The notes below the pieces were generated by a model. The model had not been told where the DNA came from, ran no database searches, and worked only from the letters and a program-made list of their open reading frames with translations. Positions 1-5,276 of a stretch of 6,939 nucleotides of DNA are shown in pieces. The DNA is from Bdellovibrionales bacterium (GTDB lineage: Bacteria; Bdellovibrionota; Bdellovibrionia; Bdellovibrionales; JAMPXM01): NCBI GenBank assembly GCA_005793615.1, contig SXRI01000230.1, positions 1 through 6,939 of the forward strand, given 5' to 3'. Position 1 is the first letter of the stretch, and the number at the start of each line of letters is the position of its first letter. The position numbers and the translations under genes are program-made.

Positions 1-480
1 ATAACCTGTCAGTTTCACAATCTCGCCACTCACCACCGGATACTTGCGGGTCTCACGAACCGAGACCAGCCCGCTCACCCGCCCTGAAGGACATTTTTCA
101 TAAAGCACGCGCACTAAGTTCTTTGCATAGTCTTTCACGTAAACGCCGTTACCGGTGTGCGGACCCATTTGAAACATGCCCACGAAAGCAGCTACATTGT
201 CGGCGGCCTCGCCACTTTTTTTATTCATGAACACTTTTGCGATCTCGGCCGCTTCTTGCAGATTGATGCCGGTTTCGCTCACTTTGATATCAAAGGGCTG
301 CTTCACGTACCCCGGAGGACTGTCGATATCACCAATTTGCACATGATGAAGAATCGCACAACCACTGCTAACCATGCAAACCGTGGTGACGGCAAAAGCC
401 CTCACGAGCCGGCGAACATAGCGAGGAGCGACAGTACCTAGTTCTTTACTAAACAATAGAGGCACGCAAAATTCACTCAT
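1..480 (-). CDS. Probable lipoprotein, N-terminal 160 residues (C-terminus outside window)
   Basis: This reading frame starts at ATG 480-478 and stays open to the left edge, so only the N-terminal part is present. I do not recognise the family. Residues 1-27 form a long, basic N-region ending RYVRRLVR. A short hydrophobic stretch (about 28-38) follows, then VSSGC with Cys41 as the likely lipidated residue. The lipobox is slightly atypical, with Ser at -3 and Val at -4. The mature part begins AILHHVQIGD and reads as a soluble, mixed alpha/beta domain, with a helix-like segment around LQEAAEIAKVFMNKK (74-88). A stop codon lies in frame upstream and no other start codon falls between, so ATG 480 is the first possible start. 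Its nearest GGAG is 14 nt away, which is long. A GTG at codon 26 is possible but leaves only a two-residue N-region and has no ribosome binding site. The role is unknown; envelope location is inferred from the leader. Confidence 0.72.
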   Translation of the reverse strand, partial: MSEFCVPLLFSKELGTVAPRYVRRLVRAFAVTTVCMVSSGCAILHHVQIGDIDSPPGYVKQPFDIKVSETGINLQEAAEIAKVFMNKKSGEAADNVAAFVGMFQMGPHTGNGVYVKDYAKNLVRVLYEKCPSGRVSGLVSVRETRKYPVVSGEIVKLTGY

Positions 481-494
481 GATTGGGATGTAGA

Positions 495-500
495 CTCCTG
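495..500 (-). promoter_or_regulatory. Distant ribosome binding site for the lipoprotein gene
   Basis: On the minus strand CAGGAG lies 14 nt before ATG 480. It is the only Shine-Dalgarno-like match in the leader. The spacing is longer than the usual 5-10 nt, so initiation may be weak, or the true start may be a non-canonical codon closer to the site. Confidence 0.35.
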
Positions 501-516
501 TGAGCGATGAACCTTA

Positions 517-544
517 AGTGTAAATCTCACTCGCCAAAAGTCAT
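517..544 (-). promoter_or_regulatory. Weak candidate sigma70-type promoter for the lipoprotein gene
   Basis: In the 76-nt gap between the two leftmost genes the minus strand carries ATGACT (544-539) and TACACT (522-517), separated by 16 nt. Each matches four of six bases of the TTGACA/TATAAT consensus. Transcription would start near 510, leaving a leader of about 30 nt before ATG 480. Matches this weak occur by chance, so this is only a candidate. The gap also holds two CTTAAG palindromes (550-555 and 513-518) and no hairpin followed by a T-run, so no intrinsic terminator is evident after the upstream gene. Confidence 0.22.
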
Positions 545-556
545 TGTGGCTTAAGT

Positions 557-1135
557 CTAGTTTTTCTTAGCACTGGTTCGTGGATGTGCGAGATACTTCT
601 GCAGTTCACTATCGCAGAACCATTCGGCCTTGGTTGCGCACTGTCTGAGGAACTTGGCGCTCACCTTGCGCATTTCTTGCTTCAAGATCTTCAAATTTGC
701 CTGGTGCGCGGGACTGTCGGCGACACCAGATTGATTCGCGGCACCATCAAGTACCACACGATAGGCCTCACACGAACACCGTGAAGAGCAGCCTGAAATC
801 TGTACTTTAAAACTCGCCGGATCGTTAACGTAAGCCGCCGCTGCCAGCTGGCGACTCTCATCTTGCAGTTTCGGCATCGGACCAGCGAGCCAGGCATTTA
901 CCTTCATCATCGCCGGATCACACTTGATGATTTTTTCTCCCTTCGGGAGCGGATCAGCCTCTACTCGTGACGTTAAATAAATGGCAACTTGCTCGATCTG
1001 CTCAAAGTTGTAGGCTTCAAGCACACTCTCGAGAGTCGCCTTACCCGGTTTCTTCTTACTGGCGACAACCGGCAAACTTGCCAAAACAATTGCCCAAATG
1101 ACGATGAGCACGCGCAATTCTCTGAAGCAACTCAT
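557..1135 (-). CDS. Small secreted cysteine-containing protein, unknown function
   Basis: The product is 192 residues and I do not recognise its family. Residues 4-25 look like a Sec signal peptide: Arg5 and Arg8, then the hydrophobic VLIVIWAIVLASLPVV, with probable cleavage after VVA at residue 25. The predicted mature chain starts with the basic SKKKPGK. It has six cysteines: Cys72, Cys116, Cys120, Cys122, Cys166 and Cys174. Three of these cluster in SGCSSRCSCEAY. An even cysteine count in an exported protein suggests disulfides in the periplasm or outside the cell, but that is inference. The C-terminal third (about 146-180) looks helical. There is no lipobox: Cys3 precedes the hydrophobic core, so it is not a lipidation site. 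ATG 1135 is supported by GAGGGG 8 nt upstream, which overlaps the stop codon of the phosphatase gene 12 nt away. That makes this the last gene of the run. Confidence 0.75.
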   Translation of the reverse strand: MSCFRELRVLIVIWAIVLASLPVVASKKKPGKATLESVLEAYNFEQIEQVAIYLTSRVEADPLPKGEKIIKCDPAMMKVNAWLAGPMPKLQDESRQLAAAAYVNDPASFKVQISGCSSRCSCEAYRVVLDGAANQSGVADSPAHQANLKILKQEMRKVSAKFLRQCATKAEWFCDSELQKYLAHPRTSAKKN

Positions 1136-1143
1136 GGTAAATT

Positions 1144-1149
1144 CCCCTC
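1144..1149 (-). promoter_or_regulatory. Ribosome binding site overlapping the upstream stop codon
   Basis: GAGGGG sits 8 nt before ATG 1135 and shares its first two bases with the TGA stop (1150-1148) of the phosphatase gene. Ribosomes ending the phosphatase would sit on this site, so translation of the small secreted protein is probably coupled. Confidence 0.65.
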
Positions 1150-2236
1150 ATCGAAATTCGTTGAGATAATCGATATGCTCGGGACCCCAAGGCTCATGCA
1201 TACCCTCAAGAGCATAAACCCGTTTTCCGACGCGAGTCTCAACCTGCCGCGGTTCAATCGAAGGTTGAAAGTCAGCGGTGAATAACCCCTGTCCCTTCAG
1301 CACCGGGAGCATTTCACTCACACAACCAGCGCCGAGCACTTGCCGGCGTACCATATTGTCAAAACTCGATTCAAGTTCCTCATTGGTAAAACCGTAGTTG
1401 GTCACCATGTCTTGCGCCACGCGAATCACTTGATCTTGTTTAAGTCTGCCATCCTGCAGAAGATCGAGCGCCGCCTGAAAGGTATTGTAAGTTGGCACCA
1501 TTCTTCGCCCGAATTTCAGATAATAGTCGGGATCGGTATCAGTGGCGAGGTTGATGTAGATTTTCTCAAGCGGATCGTTCGTCGGAATCCGCTCCTGTAG
1601 ATCCAAGATCGTATCGGTTTGCTCGCCGACCACATGCAGTCCACGCAAGATATCGAGCAACTCCCGCTCTGACCAACGACGCGCGCAGATGTCAGAGTAA
1701 AGCGAATAAATAACCGCATCGGACTCACTATCATCACCCCAGAGCACCTGACGAACGTCATCCTTGAGACGCACCCTGAGTTGCAAAAGCGATTGCAGTT
1801 TAAATCCTACCTGCTGAGTGAGGCGCCAAAGACGTTTTGGCTTCAGGTTTTTGAGATTGTCTTTGAAAAAAGCGCCGAGCGGCAAAATCTCGTCGAGTTC
1901 GAGTTTTTCGCGAATCTTGCTCTCCATCTGCGGCGGCGAGGCGGTCACGAAGTAAATCGGAAAGGCGCGTTTGCTGCCGCGCTCCTCTTCCCAGGACGTC
2001 TTAAGTGCTCGCACCAGAGATCCCGTACCCGGAATATTGCGCTTTTGCCCGGCCTTTTCCAGAGCGGTACGCCAGAGCTCTTTCAAACTCCCCCAACTTG
2101 AATCAAGATAAGTCTTATCAAGATCCCATACGAAAACCTCATCGAAGAGCTTTTCTATATCCTGACCCTGTACATAGTGAAAAAAAACGACGTCGCCGAA
2201 GATTTGTGATCGGGATTTCCAGTCGCGAATCGGCAT
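1148..2236 (-). CDS. App1-like HAD-superfamily phosphatase (DUF2183) with extra C-terminal domain
   Basis: The 362-residue product carries the motifs of the App1 phosphatase domain, a HAD-fold family whose yeast member is a Mg-dependent phosphatidate phosphatase. Motif I is VWDLDKTYLDSSW with Asp38 as nucleophile and Asp40 as acid/base. Motif II is IYFVTASPPQM (94-104). Lys147 in GFKLQSLLQL fits the conserved HKL lysine, and motif IV is WGDDSESDAVIY (166-177) with Asp168, Asp169 and Asp173. There is no signal peptide or membrane segment, so it should act in the cytosol, possibly at the membrane face. Residues from about 186 to 362 match nothing I know and look mainly helical. The substrate cannot be read from sequence; a lipid phosphate is a guess from the family. 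ATG 2236 has AGGA 8 nt upstream. The gene begins 20 nt after the exported-protein gene and ends 12 nt before the small secreted protein, so it sits mid-operon. Confidence 0.85.
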   Translation of the reverse strand: MPIRDWKSRSQIFGDVVFFHYVQGQDIEKLFDEVFVWDLDKTYLDSSWGSLKELWRTALEKAGQKRNIPGTGSLVRALKTSWEEERGSKRAFPIYFVTASPPQMESKIREKLELDEILPLGAFFKDNLKNLKPKRLWRLTQQVGFKLQSLLQLRVRLKDDVRQVLWGDDSESDAVIYSLYSDICARRWSERELLDILRGLHVVGEQTDTILDLQERIPTNDPLEKIYINLATDTDPDYYLKFGRRMVPTYNTFQAALDLLQDGRLKQDQVIRVAQDMVTNYGFTNEELESSFDNMVRRQVLGAGCVSEMLPVLKGQGLFTADFQPSIEPRQVETRVGKRVYALEGMHEPWGPEHIDYLNEFR

Positions 2237-2256
2237 AAACTCATTCCTCGTATGGC

Positions 2257-3231
2257 CTAGAACGCAAGGAGCAGAAAACCGGCAATGCTGCCGACAAAAC
2301 TGAGTGTCGTCAAAAGCGGCCGACGCTCCTTATTTACTTGTTCAACTGGATTCGCTTCGGGCGAAACCAACTCGACCGTCAAAGTGGCACGCGGTTGATC
2401 CGTCAACGTGTCTTGTGTCAGCGCCCGCTCAGCCTCGCGTGGCACTCTCACCAAAGCATACTCAGCGATGTCCTTGAGCGAAGTGACACGGATGATCTCC
2501 ACCACCGCCAGTCCTTCATTGATGCGTACAATCCTGCCTTCAGCAAAGGCGCTCACGCTGGCGCCGCCTTGAAAAACCGGAGCCAGACTGGTCGTTCTTA
2601 TTTTGATCCATTGAACCACATCGCCGACTCTGACACTCGATCCAACTCCAAGATCAACATCGGCGTATTTCAATCCGCCTTCTTGGAACACGGCCGTTCC
2701 GACGAGCGCATCGAGCGTGGTATAACCCTGATAAGGAATCGTCGCGACAAAATCATCAACGAGCTTACGAGTGAGCTGGGGCAATTGATCACCAATGGTT
2801 TTCGCGGGATGAAGCTTCACTTGCCGCCGATACAAGGTCAGTCCGCTTCCGCCATCATACGCCAAAAGAGTCAAGTTTCGGTCGACAAGCTCAAACGTAA
2901 GAAGAGCATGCGCATCCAAGAGCTTTCCCAAAATAATCGAATCAGCTGGTTCCAGCTCGCCGCGTGCCTGAAAGGCGTCGCTCTTCATTAAAAACTGTTT
3001 ACTCGCGACTAAGAAACGTCGCGACTTCGTTAACTGATCACGGGCCTGCCACCAAGCTTCATCGCCAATCGCCTCGAAGCCCTTCTCGGTGCGCATCGGA
3101 AAAACGACCAAACGTCGCATCAAGCGATGCTCGGCCTCGGCCTGCACCAAACTGGGAAAAAGAGCGCCCACTGCGAGAATCGCAACAGACAATAACAATA
3201 ATGCTGGTTTCCAAAAAGTTTGGTTTTCCAT
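2257..3231 (-). CDS. Exported protein with C-terminal hydrophobic tail, possibly CsgG/FlgT-like
   Basis: The product is 324 residues with a clear Sec signal peptide: Lys8, hydrophobic core 9-28, and a likely VQA cleavage at residue 31. Mature residues 40-165 begin RLVVFPMR and continue through helices with ASKQFL and ADSIILGKLLDAHALLTFEL. That order of a strand, long helices and a second strand resembles the CsgG/TolB-like domain of envelope assembly proteins. Residues 170-262 look beta-rich, and VDLGVGSSVRVGDVVQW followed by GRIVRINEGLAVVEI recalls the C-terminal beta domain of FlgT-like proteins. Both comparisons are by eye. Residues 306-324 form a hydrophobic tail ending at the last residue, so the protein may be held in the inner membrane by its C-terminus with the rest in the periplasm. 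ATG 3231 is the only start before an in-frame stop. Its nearest AAGGA is 16 nt away, so the ribosome binding site is poor. The gene follows a 72-nt gap with a possible -10 box. Confidence 0.75.
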   Translation of the reverse strand: MENQTFWKPALLLLSVAILAVGALFPSLVQAEAEHRLMRRLVVFPMRTEKGFEAIGDEAWWQARDQLTKSRRFLVASKQFLMKSDAFQARGELEPADSIILGKLLDAHALLTFELVDRNLTLLAYDGGSGLTLYRRQVKLHPAKTIGDQLPQLTRKLVDDFVATIPYQGYTTLDALVGTAVFQEGGLKYADVDLGVGSSVRVGDVVQWIKIRTTSLAPVFQGGASVSAFAEGRIVRINEGLAVVEIIRVTSLKDIAEYALVRVPREAERALTQDTLTDQPRATLTVELVSPEANPVEQVNKERRPLLTTLSFVGSIAGFLLLAF

Positions 3232-3303
3232 CGAACTACTATTGTAGTCCTTTGCCGGACAGAGGGAAGTCGTTTTGGCTTGAATTTCACCCTGCGCGGC
3301 GCA

Positions 3304-4278
3304 TTAGAACCATTGAAGCTTTTGCCGCGGAAACTCTATCCAACTCTCGTCCTTTGGAAAGCCAACCGGGCGTTTCTCGGTCTGGCCACGCAACTTTAAA
3401 AAGGCCGTCAAAGCACAGAGGAACGCCTCAAAAGCAATGTCCTGTTCGACCATGGTGCGCAAATCCTGCTGGTAAACAAAAGTAATTTCTTTTTCGATAA
3501 GCTTCTTTAGGATGTAAAGCCGAGCTTCGTCGCTATCGACCGCGTGCCGATGAAAGCGCAAGTGACTCTTTTGAATATTAAGAGCCATACCGATACGCCA
3601 AAGACTGAGCTTCGGATAGACCTCGATCAACGGCGCCTGAAGGCGACGCTTAAGCACATCGGCCCTCGCTGTTAACGGCGCAGCATTAGCGCCGAGCGCA
3701 TGCGAAGGATGAAAGGGTTCCTCCAGTTCATTGGCGATGTGAACTTCGACGGCACGCTCGGTGTAAGGTGTGAACATCTTATTCGGACGTTTAACTCGGT
3801 CACGACGCCGATGAACCTCGCGCAACCATTTGATCTCAGGTTCTCGACAATCTTTAACACCCGGGCAAGGTAAACGGCAGCGCACGCATTTCGGCATTTG
3901 TAGCGGAGCATCGATCGCGATCAAAGAGAGGTCTTTTTCATCTTGATTCAGAATCTCGCAAAGAACATCATCGGCCGTCGTTTCGTCCCGGCCTGCGACC
4001 TTTCCGGAGACCGAACCGGAGATACGCACCCGCAGACTGCGCAAAAACACCCGCTTTTGATCAGGATAGAATTCAATCACGGCTACCGCAGTCTTATCTG
4101 TTTTTCCACCGCCGAGCGCGACCCCCGCTAAACGGACCAACTGCAATTTCTGCTGAAAAATCAGATTCCCCGTGGTGCCGCTGGAGCCCTCAAGACTGCG
4201 TTCGGCGGTTTCCTGCGGTTTATTTGCGACTTTCGCGGACTTACGCGCTTTGCTCTTGCGTCCGCCGCGCTTTTTCAC
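3304..4278 (-). CDS. DUF429 protein (RNase H-like fold) with a four-cysteine cluster
   Basis: The 324-residue product matches DUF429, a family predicted to adopt an RNase H-like nuclease fold but without settled biochemistry. Recognisable blocks are LAGVALGGGKTDKTAVAVIE (50-69), LIAIDAPLQMPK (119-130), IEVYPKLSLWRIG (218-230) and EQDIAFEAFLCALTAFL (278-294). Asp123, Glu219 and Asp280 are candidate active-site acids. In relatives the first block usually has an Asp after Gly-Val or Gly-Ile; here that position is Ala54. Cys131, Cys134, Cys138 and Cys144 form a compact cluster that could bind zinc. Residues 1-20 hold ten Lys/Arg, a flexible basic tail that might contact nucleic acid. I chose GTG 4278 because it overlaps the kinase stop as GTGA and has GGGAG 8 nt upstream. 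An ATG at 4332 would add 18 residues inside the kinase gene and has no comparable support. Cytosolic location is likely. Confidence 0.8.
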   Translation of the reverse strand: MKKRGGRKSKARKSAKVANKPQETAERSLEGSSGTTGNLIFQQKLQLVRLAGVALGGGKTDKTAVAVIEFYPDQKRVFLRSLRVRISGSVSGKVAGRDETTADDVLCEILNQDEKDLSLIAIDAPLQMPKCVRCRLPCPGVKDCREPEIKWLREVHRRRDRVKRPNKMFTPYTERAVEVHIANELEEPFHPSHALGANAAPLTARADVLKRRLQAPLIEVYPKLSLWRIGMALNIQKSHLRFHRHAVDSDEARLYILKKLIEKEITFVYQQDLRTMVEQDIAFEAFLCALTAFLKLRGQTEKRPVGFPKDESWIEFPRQKLQWF

Positions 4279-5264
4279 TGCCCGGTCTCCCACGGCGCCG
4301 CTGCGAGCACACTGAAGCCGGCCGCCGCACATTTCTGACTCACTTCATTCACCTGTCGATCCGGGCACCAGATCAATACACATCCACCACCACCGGCACC
4401 ACAAATCTTGGCATAAGCTCCTTCACTGCGCGCCAGATCAGCCAAGCGTCTGATTTCAGGACTCGAAAACCCCGAGGAGATGGCCGTGCGCGCCTCATAT
4501 TCGCGCGCGAACAGCGACGGCAGGCGCCCCAAGTCACGCCTCAACAAGGCGTCTTTCATATCGAAAGAAACCTCGGCAAGTTTCGCGAAGATCATTCGGG
4601 TATCGGCATCACCATCGAGCCAATTCTTAATCACTTGCCAGTTGTTGATGCCGGAGTTGTGCGAATGTCCGGTGTAGACGAGCAAAAAACGCCGCTCGAA
4701 AATCTCACGATCGATGGGTTTCACCTCAACCCGCGGTCCGGGCGCACCATAAGTAATGATATTCACCCCCCCAAAAATGGGTGGAAAGTAATCTTGAGTG
4801 CCGGTGGGTTTGAGCAGTACGCGCGCTTCGAGGTGCGAGGCCAAGCGAACCATATCGTAAGTTTCGAGCGGAGACTTCAGCCAGGCAGAAAAGGCACGCA
4901 ACAGACTGATGCACAAGCTCGAGCTTCCGCCAAGACCGCCACCGATTGGACTCTCAGAGCGGGTCGAAAGCGTGAAACCCTTCTTCGGTTGCCAATAACG
5001 TAGATGAGCTCGCACTAAATCAAAGGCGGGCTCCGTGTCGCGTAGCGCCGCCTCGAGATCATCATAGGTTTTCTTCGCCTTTAGATCCTTCGACTCAAGT
5101 TCGATGGTTTTACCGCTGCCCTCACGCAAATCTGCATAGGTGAAGATGTCAATCGCGACATTAACGGTTACAGGATCATTGAGAAAAAGGTACAGCGGCC
5201 AGAAATCAAGGGTTCCGCCGGCGAGGTCGACTCGGGTCGGAGATTTGATTTGAATTTCGAACAT
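4275..5264 (-). CDS. GHMP-family sugar kinase, D-glycero-D-manno-heptose 7-phosphate kinase-like
   Basis: The 329-residue product is a full-length GHMP kinase, which transfers phosphate from ATP to a small sugar-type substrate in the cytosol. All three family motifs are present: SPTRVDLAGGTLD (8-20), the ATP-binding glycine/serine loop PIGGGLGGSSSL (106-117), and the C-terminal KICGAGGGGCVLIW (286-299). The segment GTQDYFPPIFGG (155-166) matches the GKQDQY..A..GG block of heptose 7-phosphate kinases, with Asp158 as likely catalytic base. YTGHSHNSG (197-205) also fits that subgroup. By family knowledge such enzymes make nucleotide-activated heptose for surface glycans, but no other heptose pathway gene is in this window, so the exact sugar is open. 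Fucose- or mevalonate-type kinases are less likely alternatives. ATG 5264 has GAGGAG 5 nt upstream and starts 12 nt after the DUF4340 stop. The end overlaps the DUF429 start as GTGA. Confidence 0.9.
   Translation of the reverse strand: MFEIQIKSPTRVDLAGGTLDFWPLYLFLNDPVTVNVAIDIFTYADLREGSGKTIELESKDLKAKKTYDDLEAALRDTEPAFDLVRAHLRYWQPKKGFTLSTRSESPIGGGLGGSSSLCISLLRAFSAWLKSPLETYDMVRLASHLEARVLLKPTGTQDYFPPIFGGVNIITYGAPGPRVEVKPIDREIFERRFLLVYTGHSHNSGINNWQVIKNWLDGDADTRMIFAKLAEVSFDMKDALLRRDLGRLPSLFAREYEARTAISSGFSSPEIRRLADLARSEGAYAKICGAGGGGCVLIWCPDRQVNEVSQKCAAAGFSVLAAAPWETGQ
4287..4291 (-). promoter_or_regulatory. Ribosome binding site inside the kinase gene, fixing the DUF429 start
   Basis: GGGAG lies 8 nt before GTG 4278 and is contained in the Trp-Glu codons (TGG GAG) near the end of the kinase. 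Together with the GTGA overlap it favours GTG 4278 over the upstream ATG at 4332. Confidence 0.6.
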
Positions 5265-5269
5265 CGAGT

Positions 5270-5275
5270 CTCCTC
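5270..5275 (-). promoter_or_regulatory. Ribosome binding site of the GHMP kinase
   Basis: GAGGAG lies 5 nt before ATG 5264, in the 12-nt spacer after the DUF4340 stop codon TAG (5279-5277). A second stop (TGA) overlaps the start of this spacer in another frame. The short spacer indicates co-transcription. Confidence 0.65.
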
Positions 5276-5276
5276 A

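Noticed and set aside
157..441. Plus-strand open frame of 94 codons at the left end
   Set aside because: It lies antisense to the lipoprotein gene, whose lipobox leader and continuous frame are better supported. The plus frame shows no family features.
481..556. Intrinsic terminator after the small secreted protein gene
   Set aside because: Several 5-6 bp stems can be drawn (GTGAG/CTCAC, AGTG/CACT, CTTAAG pair), but they compete with one another and none is G+C-rich or followed by a T-run.
3290..3306. TGCG-CCG-CGCA hairpin just after the DUF429 stop
   Set aside because: The stem is only 4 bp with a 3-nt loop and no following T-run, so it is too weak to call a terminator.
2338..3485. Long plus-strand open frames (217 and 173 codons)
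   Set aside because: They are antisense to the exported protein and DUF429 genes, are rich in Arg/Ser/His with low-complexity character, and have no recognisable domain.
4279..4332. ATG start at 4332 for the DUF429 protein
   Set aside because: It adds 18 Cys/Gly/Arg-rich residues that are an out-of-frame reading of the kinase C-terminus, whereas GTG 4278 has a GTGA overlap and GGGAG at 8 nt.
4224..5003. Plus-strand open frame of 259 codons
   Set aside because: It is fully antisense to the GHMP kinase, whose three motifs are unmistakable. The translated plus frame resembles no protein family.
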